A DNA stretch of 64,000 nucleotides, taken from NCBI GenBank assembly GCA_029941905.1, contig JAPYTQ010000011.1, positions 1-64,000 on the forward strand. Direction: 5' to 3'. The translations under genes were made by a program, and so were the position numbers. This DNA comes from JAHRVQ01 sp029941905. GTDB lineage: Bacteria; Pseudomonadota; Gammaproteobacteria; Pseudomonadales; Azotimanducaceae. Positions 17,047-25,458 of the stretch are shown in pieces. The notes beneath the pieces are model-generated. The model worked only from the letters and a program-made list of their open reading frames with translations. It made no database searches and was not told where the DNA came from. Each line of letters begins with the position of its first letter. The first letter of the stretch is position 1.

Positions 17047-18618
17047 ATGAACACAATTACACCTGAGTTATTTGCTGAATATGCGGCCCAGGGATTTAAT
17101 CATATCCCCGTGACTGAAGAAGTCCTGGCTGACCTCGACACACCTTTGTCCAGCTACATTAAGGCGGCAAGGGGCAAATACAGTTACCTGCTTGAATCTG
17201 CTAATTCTGGCGGTGAGAAGTGGTCTCGATATTCAATGGTAGGTCTACCGTCCGAAAAAGTACTGAAAGTCTACGGCGACGAAATTATCGTGGAGATTAA
17301 CGGGGTCGAGTCAGAACGAGTTACCCGCGATGATCCACTGGCTTTCGTTGAACAGTTTCAGGCACGTTATCGCTATCCTTCACTCGAGGATCTTCCGATC
17401 TACACGGGCGGGCTGGTTGGCTATTTTAGCTATGACACCGTGCGCTACGTTGAAAGCAGAATCCGTCATAGCCAACCTGAAGATACCATAGGTACACCTG
17501 ATATTCTGTTAATGGTGTCCAATGACGTGCTGGTGTTCGATAGTGTTAAAGGCAAGATCCATCTGATTACCCACGCTGACCCCGGCGAATCCGATGCGCT
17601 GGCAAAAGCTCAATTGCGACTCGAGCAGATGAAATCGAGCTTGCAGAACGAGCTGCCCCGGTCGGTAAGAGAAGCAACCGTTGGCCCCGCCATTCACGAA
17701 GAGGATTTCGTCTCCAGCTATGGTGAGGATCAGTTCAAGGCAGATGTTGACAAGATCAAGGATTACATTGTTGCCGGTGATGTGATGCAGGTTGTTTTGT
17801 CCCAGAGAATGTCGGTAATCATGGAAAGTGATCCGTTAAATCTCTATCGGGCGCTCAGGTCACTAAATCCGTCCCCTTATATGTATTACATGGACCTTGG
17901 GGATTTTCATATTGTCAGCTCCTCGCCGGAGATTCTGGCCAGATTGGATAACGGCGACGTCACGGTTCGGCCGTTAGCCGGGACCCGGCGCCGGGGACGG
18001 AATGAGACAGAGGATAAATTCCTTGAAGAAGAGTTGCTCACCGACCCGAAAGAGATTGCCGAACATCTGATGCTGATTGACCTGGGTCGAAATGATATTG
18101 GCCGTGTTTGTGATATTGGTACGGTGGAGGTGACGGAGATGATGGTGGTTGAGAGATACGCTCATGTCATGCATATTGCTTCACATGTTGAAGGCACGAT
18201 ACGTGATGGATTAACGGCGATGGATTTACTCCGAGCAACCCTCCCTGTTGGAACGCTGAGTGGTGCACCCAAGGTGCGGGCACTGGAGATCATCGATGAG
18301 TTTGAACCCGAGAAACGTGGCATCTTTGGTGGTGCGGTCGGATACCTATCCTGGACTGGCAACATGGACACCGCCATCGCGATTCGTACTGCGGTGGTAA
18401 AGGACAGGAAATTGTACGTTCAGGCGGGAGCTGGCATCGTCGCAGACTCCATTCCCCGGTTGGAATGGAAAGAAACAATCAACAAGGCGCGCTCCATCTT
18501 TCGAGCCGCAACATTGGCTGAAAATGGCCTTGATCTCAGTCAGGTGGACGAAAACCCCAGGCAATCAAACAAAGATGAATCGAGGCAGGTAATGGGAGAC
18601 CAGGGGAGCGGGAAATGA
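17047..18618 (+). CDS. trpE: Anthranilate synthase component I
   Basis: Makes anthranilate from chorismate and glutamine with TrpG, the first step of Trp synthesis. The LLES feedback-inhibition motif (in KYSYLLESANSGGEKW) and catalytic core motifs DLGRNDIGRV, GTLSGAPK and AVGYLSWTGNMDTAIAIRT are intact. I choose ATG 17047 (523 residues, AGAGG four bases upstream) because related TrpE begin eight to ten residues before GFNHIPV; ATG 17023, also with a GGAG, adds eight residues. It is preceded by the Trp-rich leader peptide and its stop overlaps trpG (ATGA). Confidence 0.96.
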   Translation: MNTITPELFAEYAAQGFNHIPVTEEVLADLDTPLSSYIKAARGKYSYLLESANSGGEKWSRYSMVGLPSEKVLKVYGDEIIVEINGVESERVTRDDPLAFVEQFQARYRYPSLEDLPIYTGGLVGYFSYDTVRYVESRIRHSQPEDTIGTPDILLMVSNDVLVFDSVKGKIHLITHADPGESDALAKAQLRLEQMKSSLQNELPRSVREATVGPAIHEEDFVSSYGEDQFKADVDKIKDYIVAGDVMQVVLSQRMSVIMESDPLNLYRALRSLNPSPYMYYMDLGDFHIVSSSPEILARLDNGDVTVRPLAGTRRRGRNETEDKFLEEELLTDPKEIAEHLMLIDLGRNDIGRVCDIGTVEVTEMMVVERYAHVMHIASHVEGTIRDGLTAMDLLRATLPVGTLSGAPKVRALEIIDEFEPEKRGIFGGAVGYLSWTGNMDTAIAIRTAVVKDRKLYVQAGAGIVADSIPRLEWKETINKARSIFRAATLAENGLDLSQVDENPRQSNKDESRQVMGDQGSGK

Positions 18619-19193
18619 TTCTGATGATTGATAACTATGATTCGTTCACTTACAACCTGGTGCAATACCTGGGAGAGTTGGGAGAAGAGGTCAGTGTATT
18701 TCGAAATGACGAAATAACCATCAAAGAGATCGCGTCCCTGGCACCGGCAGCAATCGTATTGTCGCCTGGACCCTGTACGCCCAATGAAGCTGGTATTTCG
18801 ATGCAGGTAGTCAGGAATTTTGCCGGGAAACTCCCCTTGCTGGGAATTTGTCTCGGCCACCAGAGTATTGCCCAGGAGCTGGGTGGCGATATCATTCGGG
18901 CCCGACAAGTGATGCATGGCAAAACATCGGACATTTATCACAATAGTGAAGGCGTTTTTAAAGGGTTGCCAAATCCATTCACAGCCACCCGTTACCATTC
19001 GTTGATTGTCGACGAGACAACGTTACCCGAATCCCTTGAAGTAACAGCCTGGACTGAGGTGGATGGAAAAAGGGATGAAATAATGGCAATACGACAGTGT
19101 GATCAATCCCTCGAAGGTGTTCAGTTTCACCCGGAGTCTATTTTGACTGAACACGGTCATGCCCTGCTGAGTAACTTTTTACAGTACAAATAA
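18615..19193 (+). CDS. trpG: Anthranilate synthase component II (glutamine amidotransferase)
   Basis: Supplies ammonia from glutamine to TrpE. Class I amidotransferase triad: Cys in LGICLGHQSIAQ, and His/Glu in VQFHPESI. Start MILMIDNYDSFTYNLVQYL is standard. 192 residues, not fused to trpD. It overlaps trpE by four bases. After its TAA a 15-nt segment is duplicated (19191-19220) and trpD starts 102 bases on, a wider gap than elsewhere in this operon. Confidence 0.96.
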   Translation: MILMIDNYDSFTYNLVQYLGELGEEVSVFRNDEITIKEIASLAPAAIVLSPGPCTPNEAGISMQVVRNFAGKLPLLGICLGHQSIAQELGGDIIRARQVMHGKTSDIYHNSEGVFKGLPNPFTATRYHSLIVDETTLPESLEVTAWTEVDGKRDEIMAIRQCDQSLEGVQFHPESILTEHGHALLSNFLQYK

Positions 19194-19220
19194 GAGCTGG
19201 TCGTGTAAGAGCCTGTCGTG
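19191..19220 (+). repeat. 15-nt tandem duplication including the trpG stop codon
   Basis: 19191-19205 and 19206-19220 match at 13 of 15 bases (TAAGAGC..GTCGTG type); each copy begins with TAA. Confidence 0.8.
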
Positions 19221-19295
19221 GCGTGGTCAAATAGCCGGACAGTAATTAATATAAGACAGTAGTTTACAAGAAACAGTACACAAAGGAGCTAGACC

Positions 19296-20333
19296 ATGGA
19301 TATGCCGACGGCTATTGCCAGGGTGATCGCACAGCAGGATTTGAGTCGTGATGAAATGCTGGATGTGATGCGATTAATCATGGCAGGTGATGCGACGGAT
19401 GCACAAATTGGTGGTTTTCTGGTAGGCCTGCGAATGAAAGGAGAGACAGTTGATGAACTCATCGCGGCTGCGACTGTGATGCGTGAACTTGCCACGCCTG
19501 TGAATGTAGATACGGCCAATCTGGTAGATACCTGTGGTACGGGCGGTAGCGGTTCGAACAAGTTCAACGTGTCGACCGCTAGTGCGTTTGTAGCGGCTGC
19601 AGCAGGAGCGCGTGTTGCCAAACACGGTAACAGGGGGGCATCGAGTAAGAGCGGTAGTGCTGACGTTCTTGAAGCAGCGGGCGCTGTTATTATGTTATCC
19701 GCCGATCAGGTTGCCAGCTGTATTGATGTGACACGGGTTGGATTCCTGTTTGCACTGAATCATCACAGTGCTATGAGGCATGCCATCGGGCCGAGAAAGG
19801 AGATGATTGTTCGCACCGTTTTCAATCTGTTGGGCCCGTTAACGAACCCCGCATTGGCGAAACGACAACTCCTGGGTGTTTACGATAAACAATGGGTCCG
19901 GCCCGTTGCCGAAGTGTTACGAAGTCTGGGCAGTGAGCATGTGATGGTCGTACATTCCGCCGATGGGCTTGACGAGATTAGTATTTCAGCACCGACTCAT
20001 GTTGCCGAACTAAAGTCCGGTAACATCTCCGAGTATGACATTTCCCCTGAGGATTTCGGACTGCAAAAGTCGCCGCTGGCGGAACTCGTGATAGAAAACA
20101 GCGATGAAAGTTTACTTTTGGTGCAGCAATCCCTCCAAGGCAGCCACAGCGGAGCTGCCAATATAGTCAGCATAAATGCCGGTGCTGCGATCTATGTTGC
20201 GGGCCTGTGCAACAGCCTCGAGGCGGGCGTGGAGATGGCACAAGATGCGGTAGGTGCCGGGCTCGCCATGGAAAAGATGAAAGAGTTTGCGGATTTCACC
20301 CGGCGTCTGGCGGATTCAGTGGAGACCACATGA
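19296..20333 (+). CDS. trpD: Anthranilate phosphoribosyltransferase
   Basis: Transfers phosphoribose from PRPP to anthranilate. It has the glycine-rich PRPP site DTCGTGGSGSNKFNVST, KHGNRGASSKSGSADVLEA, and the RTVFNLLGPLTNP loop. 345 residues. A good AGGAG lies eight bases before the ATG. The TGA overlaps the trpC start (ATGA). Confidence 0.97.
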   Translation: MDMPTAIARVIAQQDLSRDEMLDVMRLIMAGDATDAQIGGFLVGLRMKGETVDELIAAATVMRELATPVNVDTANLVDTCGTGGSGSNKFNVSTASAFVAAAAGARVAKHGNRGASSKSGSADVLEAAGAVIMLSADQVASCIDVTRVGFLFALNHHSAMRHAIGPRKEMIVRTVFNLLGPLTNPALAKRQLLGVYDKQWVRPVAEVLRSLGSEHVMVVHSADGLDEISISAPTHVAELKSGNISEYDISPEDFGLQKSPLAELVIENSDESLLLVQQSLQGSHSGAANIVSINAGAAIYVAGLCNSLEAGVEMAQDAVGAGLAMEKMKEFADFTRRLADSVETT

Positions 20334-21124
20334 CCCCGGATATTTTGCGCAAGATTGTTACCGAGAAGCGGCACGAGGTCGAACTTAGTCGAAGTCGCTG
20401 TTCAATCAAAGAACTTGAGAAAACAGTGGTAAATGCCGACCCTGTGCGTGGATTCCGGCTGGCTCTGGAGTCAAGGATTTCTGCCCAGGTTCCCGCGGTG
20501 ATCGCAGAAGTAAAGAAAGCCTCACCTTCCAAAGGCGTGATCAGGGAGAATTTTGTTCCCAGTGAAATTGCACGCAGTTATGCAGCGTCCGGCGCCTGTT
20601 GTTTGTCAGTACTGACGGATGTGAAATTTTTCATGGGCAGCAACACATACCTGACAGATGCGCGTAGTTGCGTTGAGTTGCCGGTGCTTCGAAAAGATTT
20701 CACGATTGACCCATATCAGGTTTACGAGGCACGGGCAATTAATGCGGACTGCATTTTGTTGATTGTGAGTATCCTTGATGATGAGAAGCTTCGATCTTTG
20801 CACAGATTGGCGAAGGATTTGTCAATGGATGTGCTGGTTGAAGTGCACGACGGAGCGGAGCTGAAACGAGCGCTCGAGATTAAGCCTGACATCCTGGGTA
20901 TCAATAACAGAAATCTGCGAACCTTCGAGGTATCGTTGGAGACGACGTTCGAATTGATGGATCAGCTTGATTCGAATATCATGCTGGTGACGGAAAGTGG
21001 CATCCGTAATAAAAATGATGTCCAGGAGATGCTTGATCGGGGTATTTACGGTTTTTTAGTCGGGGAGGCGTTTATGCGCGAGGAACAACCTGGCGCTAAA
21101 CTGAAGGAATTATTCAGCTTCTGA
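20330..21124 (+). CDS. trpC: Indole-3-glycerol phosphate synthase
   Basis: Closes the indole ring from CdRP. TIM-barrel motifs: VIAEVKKASPSKGVI, VLRKDFTIDPYQ, VEVHDGAEL, GINNRNLRTF, TESGI. From ATG 20330 it has 264 residues and is monofunctional (no TrpF domain). An open frame extends upstream into trpD but the ATGA overlap sets the start. trpF, trpB and trpA are not in the window, as in Pseudomonas where they are unlinked. Confidence 0.96.
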   Translation: MTPDILRKIVTEKRHEVELSRSRCSIKELEKTVVNADPVRGFRLALESRISAQVPAVIAEVKKASPSKGVIRENFVPSEIARSYAASGACCLSVLTDVKFFMGSNTYLTDARSCVELPVLRKDFTIDPYQVYEARAINADCILLIVSILDDEKLRSLHRLAKDLSMDVLVEVHDGAELKRALEIKPDILGINNRNLRTFEVSLETTFELMDQLDSNIMLVTESGIRNKNDVQEMLDRGIYGFLVGEAFMREEQPGAKLKELFSF

Positions 21125-21181
21125 TATCTCGCGCTTCTATAACGGGTCCAACTGCTTGAAAAAAGGCTACCTGACTTCAGA

Positions 21182-21817
21182 CTAGCGAGTCCCGAAGACC
21201 ACCATTGTTTTGCCTTTGACAGAAACCAGGCCTTGCTCTTCCAGGGTTTTTAGCACTCGACCGACCATTTCGCGGGAACAACCCACCAACCGGCCAATTT
21301 CCTGACGGGTTACTTTTATTTGCATACCGTCAGGGTGGGTCATGGCATCGGGCTCTTTGGACAAATCCAGTAGTGTCCGTGCAACACGACCGGTAACGTC
21401 CAGAAATGCAAGGTCGCTTACCTTTCTCGTGGTCTTTCCCAGCCGCTCCACGAGCTGGGTCGCCAGGTGGTAGAGCATACCGCTGTCACGTTTACTGAGT
21501 TCTGCAAATTTTAAGTAACCCAGTTCTGCTACTTCACATTCAGTTTTGGCTTTAACCCACGCGGACCGGACTCGATCCCCGAACATGGCCATTTCACCGA
21601 AAAAGTCGCTCTCGTTGAGATAGGCCACGATGATTTCACGGCCGGATTCGTCTTCGATAAAGACGGTTACAGAGCCTTTGGTGATGTAATAGATGGAATT
21701 ACTTTCTTCCCCGGCGTAGATAATCGTACTACCACGAGGGTATTTTCGTCGGTGGGCAGCGGCTAGAAATTCGTCCATGTTGCCAACGTCGGTTGCAGCT
21801 AAGGTGAGGCTTACCAT
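21182..21817 (-). CDS. vfr: cAMP receptor protein (Vfr/Crp-type regulator)
   Basis: Global cAMP-responsive activator. The 211-residue protein follows E. coli CRP almost throughout: the cAMP-site loop FFGEMAMFGDRVRSAW keeps GE and RS, TT in KTTRKV matches the dimer-helix Thr, and the recognition helix GCSREMVGRVLK keeps the Arg, Glu and Arg that read TGTGA half-sites. Its position after trpC (convergent) and divergent to an osmC gene matches vfr in Pseudomonas. It therefore predicts TGTGA-N6-TCACA operators in this genome; two occur at 59582-59638. No such site is seen in its own upstream region. Confidence 0.95.
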   Translation of the reverse strand: MVSLTLAATDVGNMDEFLAAAHRRKYPRGSTIIYAGEESNSIYYITKGSVTVFIEDESGREIIVAYLNESDFFGEMAMFGDRVRSAWVKAKTECEVAELGYLKFAELSKRDSGMLYHLATQLVERLGKTTRKVSDLAFLDVTGRVARTLLDLSKEPDAMTHPDGMQIKVTRQEIGRLVGCSREMVGRVLKTLEEQGLVSVKGKTMVVFGTR

Positions 21818-21990
21818 TTAATTTCTTTCATCATTACAGAGTTTGATACTCTAGAGTACGACTAGCCATGATTCAAAACAACCACATAACGGATTTTAGT
21901 GAATAAAGATGGATTCATCGGGTGAAGTTCTCTGGTAGCAAATGGGGCATGCAGGTAACATGAGCGCCCCTTAGTGGTAGTGGAATCTGG

Positions 21991-22419
21991 ATGAAAGCTT
22001 CGGTTAAGTGGATTGATAACGTAACTTTTTTAGCTGAATCGGAAAGTGGTCACACCGTGGTGATAGACGGCCCACCATCAGCCGGTGGCCGAAACATTGG
22101 AATTCGGCCCATGGAACTTGTTCTCCTGGGTGTGGGTGGCTGCACGAGTTTTGACGTTATTTCGATTTTACAGAAATCTCGGCAGGATGTGACTTCCTGT
22201 GTTGCAGAGATTGAGGCTGAAAGAGCAGATGAAGTACCCAGCGTATTCACCAGGATACATTTTCACTTCCGGGTGACTGGGCGCAAACTGAAGGAAGCCC
22301 AGGTAAAGCGAGCGATTGACCTGTCGGCAGAAAAATACTGCTCAGCATCGATCATGCTAGGCAAGGCGGGTGTTGTGATCACTCACAGCTACAATATTGA
22401 AATTGAAAGTAAGAACTAA
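21991..22419 (+). CDS. OsmC family protein (YhfA-like)
   Basis: Peroxiredoxin-like OsmC fold of 142 residues. Two cysteines in OsmC positions, GVGGCTSFDV and SAEKYCSASIML, suggest thiol peroxidase activity on organic hydroperoxides, though the YhfA subgroup is not characterised well. Divergent from vfr, as yhfA is beside crp in E. coli; this linkage supports the family assignment rather than a role. The ribosome-binding site is weak. Confidence 0.88.
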   Translation: MKASVKWIDNVTFLAESESGHTVVIDGPPSAGGRNIGIRPMELVLLGVGGCTSFDVISILQKSRQDVTSCVAEIEAERADEVPSVFTRIHFHFRVTGRKLKEAQVKRAIDLSAEKYCSASIMLGKAGVVITHSYNIEIESKN

Positions 22420-22616
22420 TGGTTTGCGCCATGTTGCTAGATTATCTACCATCCACCCATTGTTGACACCGAGTCCCACGGGACCAACTTGTGTGTATCC
22501 AGAAACTAGAACTGTGAGTGTTACTTCCCTCGTAAGTAATTGTTTCATATAACTAACAGTTTACAGATGTTGTGATTATTGGCTGAAAATGCCTATTTAT
22601 AGACAGGAACTAACTT

Positions 22617-23273
22617 GTGAGTAATCAATTGAACCAGTCTTCTGGCCTTAATAATGTCACTCGATCACTGGCGATCAACACTTATCAATTATACGAGTTT
22701 GAGGACCGGGAAGCCGTTGAGCATTGGTTTCGGTCCTTTGAAAAACAATTTTCAGTTGATCGGTTGTCTGCTTTTATCACGACGTTGGGAAATGCCATCG
22801 GTGCAAAAATCCTCAATGTATCCTCAACTCCCTACAAGCCCTATGGAGCCAGCGCCGCTCTGCTGGTCGCCCAGGATGTAGTTGCGCAGGCGCAACATCA
22901 TATAGCCCATCTGGATGCAAGCCATATTGCGGCCCATAGTTACTTTGACGCCGGTGAGCGAGTGGCACAGTTCAGACTGGAAATTGAGATTTCAACCTGT
23001 GGTGCAGCTCATCCTTGCAGTTTGATTGATTCCGTTCTGCGGGAAACAAAGGCTGACTTTGTACAACTGGACTACCGGGTGCGTGGTCTTGCCTGGCACG
23101 CAAATGGCGAACCTGACTTGGCAGCCGACAAGTTAACAGCAGGAATGTGTAGTGTGGACGGCTACGAGTCATTTTTCGAGTCATCGACGGGTCGTGGTGG
23201 CAGCTATGTTGAGTTAATCCGTTCCGATCTGCCTAATTCGCTTGATCAACTGATTGAGAAAATGAGGCGTTAA
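22617..23273 (+). CDS. speD: S-adenosylmethionine decarboxylase proenzyme, shortened C-terminus
   Basis: Makes decarboxylated SAM for spermidine synthesis. The core of the E. coli-type SpeD is recognisable: GAKILNVSSTPYKPYGAS, AHLDASHIAAHSYFD (the Ser of SHI is the self-cleavage site that becomes the pyruvoyl group), IEISTCGAAHP with the catalytic Cys, and VQLDYRVRGL. It is 218 residues against 264 in E. coli; the C-terminal part after the core is short and unlike the reference. Start GTG 22617 with AGGA eight bases before. Order vfr-osmC-speD-coq7 matches Pseudomonas. No speE is nearby. Confidence 0.85.
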   Translation: MSNQLNQSSGLNNVTRSLAINTYQLYEFEDREAVEHWFRSFEKQFSVDRLSAFITTLGNAIGAKILNVSSTPYKPYGASAALLVAQDVVAQAQHHIAHLDASHIAAHSYFDAGERVAQFRLEIEISTCGAAHPCSLIDSVLRETKADFVQLDYRVRGLAWHANGEPDLAADKLTAGMCSVDGYESFFESSTGRGGSYVELIRSDLPNSLDQLIEKMRR

Positions 23274-23305
23274 CGGCTGTGAGTTGTTCGTTGCGTTGAA
23301 CCACC

Positions 23306-23956
23306 CTAAACCCAATAGGTTGAGCGAGTCATCAGCTTCGAGATCATCGTCATGAATGATCGGGCTGGAAGAGGAAACTGGGCAGCACCTGCAGCCTGCG
23401 CGGTGTGCATATGTCTGGCTTCATCGCTTTTCATTTGAGCGAGTATTGCGCGGGATTTCTCATCTTTCCCGGGCAGCTTTTGAAGGTGATCTTCCAGGTG
23501 CCTGCAAACCTGGTCCTCGGTTGCTGCGACGAAGCCTAGATTTATCTTGTCACCCAACAATCCCGCCACTGCACCCATGGCAAAAGAAGAGACATACCAG
23601 AACGGATTAAGATAGCTCACGGATGCATCGAGTTCCTTCAGCCGTGTTTCGCACCACGCCAGATGATCTGTTTCTTCCTCTGCTGCCTGCTGCATTGAGC
23701 GGGACACTTGATTGGACTTCGCCGTAAGTGCTTGTCCCTGGTAGAGCGCCTGTGCACACACTTCACCGCAGTGATTTACCCGCATCAGACGTGCAGACTC
23801 CCGTCGCTCGTTATCGCTTAGGGAGTCGGCTTGTATTGTCTCAGCAGGTGAGCCGCGATTTGTTTTACCGACTGAACCGGCACTTGCACGCAACGCTTTA
23901 TCTAACTGAGTAATTAATTTGTCGACTGGTGATCTCTGCACAGTACTATTTTTCAC
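23306..23956 (-). CDS. coq7: 2-nonaprenyl-3-methyl-6-methoxy-1,4-benzoquinol hydroxylase
   Basis: Di-iron hydroxylase of aerobic ubiquinone synthesis. Ligand motifs: EVCAQALYQGQ, EEETDHLAWCE (ExxH), EDQVCRHLEDHL and DEARHMHTA (ExxH). A central hydrophobic stretch (WYVSSFAMGAVAGLLGDK) fits peripheral membrane contact. 216 residues. It is convergent with speD and lies downstream of the HIT gene. Confidence 0.95.
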   Translation of the reverse strand: MKNSTVQRSPVDKLITQLDKALRASAGSVGKTNRGSPAETIQADSLSDNERRESARLMRVNHCGEVCAQALYQGQALTAKSNQVSRSMQQAAEEETDHLAWCETRLKELDASVSYLNPFWYVSSFAMGAVAGLLGDKINLGFVAATEDQVCRHLEDHLQKLPGKDEKSRAILAQMKSDEARHMHTAQAAGAAQFPLPARSFMTMISKLMTRSTYWV

Positions 23957-23960
23957 TGGA

Positions 23961-24302
23961 TTACCCCAGCGCTCTTAACTGGCGTCCACCGAGAAGATGC
24001 AGGTGGATATGGAATATTGTTTGCCCGCCTTCACTGTTACAGTTCATTATGAGGCGAAACCCAGGCTCCGAGAGATTGTTTTCTGCAGCCAGTTGTTTTG
24101 CAGTGAGTATCATATGACCGACCAGGGGTTGATCTTCAATCTCTATATCATTGATAGTACTAATATGCTTTTTTGGGATGATAAGCGTGTGAACTGGCGC
24201 AGCCGGGGTAATATCTTTAAAAGCGACGACGTGGTCATCCTCATAAACGATTTCTGACGGAATGTCACGGTTGGCAATTTTGCAAAAAAGGCAATCTGTC
24301 AT
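23961..24302 (-). CDS. HIT-family nucleotide hydrolase (HinT-like)
   Basis: Histidine-triad phosphoramidase/nucleotide hydrolase of 113 residues. The triad is HIHLHLLGG near the C-terminus, and the start MTDCLFCKIANRDIPSEIVYED is typical of HinT proteins. Only four bases separate its stop from the coq7 start, so they are probably co-transcribed. Physiological substrate not known. Confidence 0.92.
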   Translation of the reverse strand: MTDCLFCKIANRDIPSEIVYEDDHVVAFKDITPAAPVHTLIIPKKHISTINDIEIEDQPLVGHMILTAKQLAAENNLSEPGFRLIMNCNSEGGQTIFHIHLHLLGGRQLRALG

Positions 24303-24344
24303 ATTGGCCTGGCTCGTGATGAATTGTTAAGCAACGGGCACATG

Positions 24345-25361
24345 CTATCGAAGAACATAGGCAGTGTAACCGTTTTCGTTCAGGATATAGGCAGCAAGGT
24401 CGGCACGTCTGCCCCCCTCGGCGGCGGTGACGTAAACTGCATCAGCTTTAAGTTTGTGCAGGTTCTTGCGCAACAGCAGCACGGGCACGTTGATTGCGCC
24501 CTCAATCTTGTCGGTTTTAGCTTCATTTGGATTTCTGACATCGAGAATGTAAGTTTTAGGGTTCCATTTCTTAATCATTTGCTGGGCTTCTTCCAGGGAC
24601 ACGGTTTCGACCAGGTGATCCATGAGCAACCGTTCGAACTCGGTTTCTGATAATCGCATCATTATCCCATCAGTGATCATCGTGACGGTTGCGTTGCGGG
24701 GCACGTCGCTAATCAGTGCATCCTGGCCGAAGTTGTCCCCTGTTTTCAATTCCGCCAGCAACATGGTTCGCTCACCAGCAGTACGCTCGACTCTGACGCG
24801 TCCCGCCTGAATAACATAAAAGTAATCCCCTGGTTCCTTCTGGCGAATGACGACATCTCTGGCTTTATATTTAACCTCTTCAAACCTGCTGAAAAGTGAT
24901 TGTATATTTGCCGGTGGAATAAACTCAAACAATGGCGAACTCAGCAGGGTTGTCATCCAGTCGATAGCCTCGGTTTCCTCCAGTTCAGAAACGGTGTAAT
25001 CCGATGCCCCCATACCTGAAGACAGCAACCCGGAGTCCGCGCGGTCAATAACAAGAACCCGGGTTTTTTCCTTGCAGACAAGCGTCAGTCTATGAGGGTT
25101 GTTGTTGTCAATGGGGTAGGATGCGGCCTCGTCACCGACGGCTCTGCTTTTCGCGTCGAAACTCTGGTCAAGCAGATCAACGGTGCCTGACAACAGCCAA
25201 TAAACGTAGCGATCTTTTTCGCCACGTTTAAAGATCACTTTTCCTTTCGGGTAGGTATCCATTCTGGCTTTCGCCATGATTTGCTTCAATTCATCGTCGC
25301 TCTTCTCGTCGAATGGAACGAGATGCCTGATTGGTTCAAGGTCTTTGCCAGCCATTCTCAT
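24345..25361 (-). CDS. Tandem cyclic-nucleotide-binding domains plus inactive rhodanese domain
   Basis: About 338 residues from ATG 25361 (AGGA seven bases before); an in-frame GTG at 25409 would add 16. Two CRP-like beta-roll domains: the first (about 10-115) is degenerate, the second (about 140-250) keeps a phosphate-binding cassette, GDNFGQDALISDVPRNATV, with Arg retained and Glu replaced by Gln. A C-terminal rhodanese-like domain (TYILDVRNPNEA, residues 270-338) has lost its catalytic Cys: the active loop reads VTAAEGGRRA. No DNA-binding domain is present. Next to a PP2C gene it looks like a signalling regulator, sensing a nucleotide and docking through a dead rhodanese; this role is inference. 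Confidence 0.8.
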   Translation of the reverse strand: MRMAGKDLEPIRHLVPFDEKSDDELKQIMAKARMDTYPKGKVIFKRGEKDRYVYWLLSGTVDLLDQSFDAKSRAVGDEAASYPIDNNNPHRLTLVCKEKTRVLVIDRADSGLLSSGMGASDYTVSELEETEAIDWMTTLLSSPLFEFIPPANIQSLFSRFEEVKYKARDVVIRQKEPGDYFYVIQAGRVRVERTAGERTMLLAELKTGDNFGQDALISDVPRNATVTMITDGIMMRLSETEFERLLMDHLVETVSLEEAQQMIKKWNPKTYILDVRNPNEAKTDKIEGAINVPVLLLRKNLHKLKADAVYVTAAEGGRRADLAAYILNENGYTAYVLR

Positions 25362-25458
25362 TTGCTTGTCCTGTAGTCCTTCAAGGTGAAATTGCCATTC
25401 CCTGCGCACTGCGTCTTGTCTTAAATAGCTCTGAACATGCCTAATTTACCTTGAAGGA

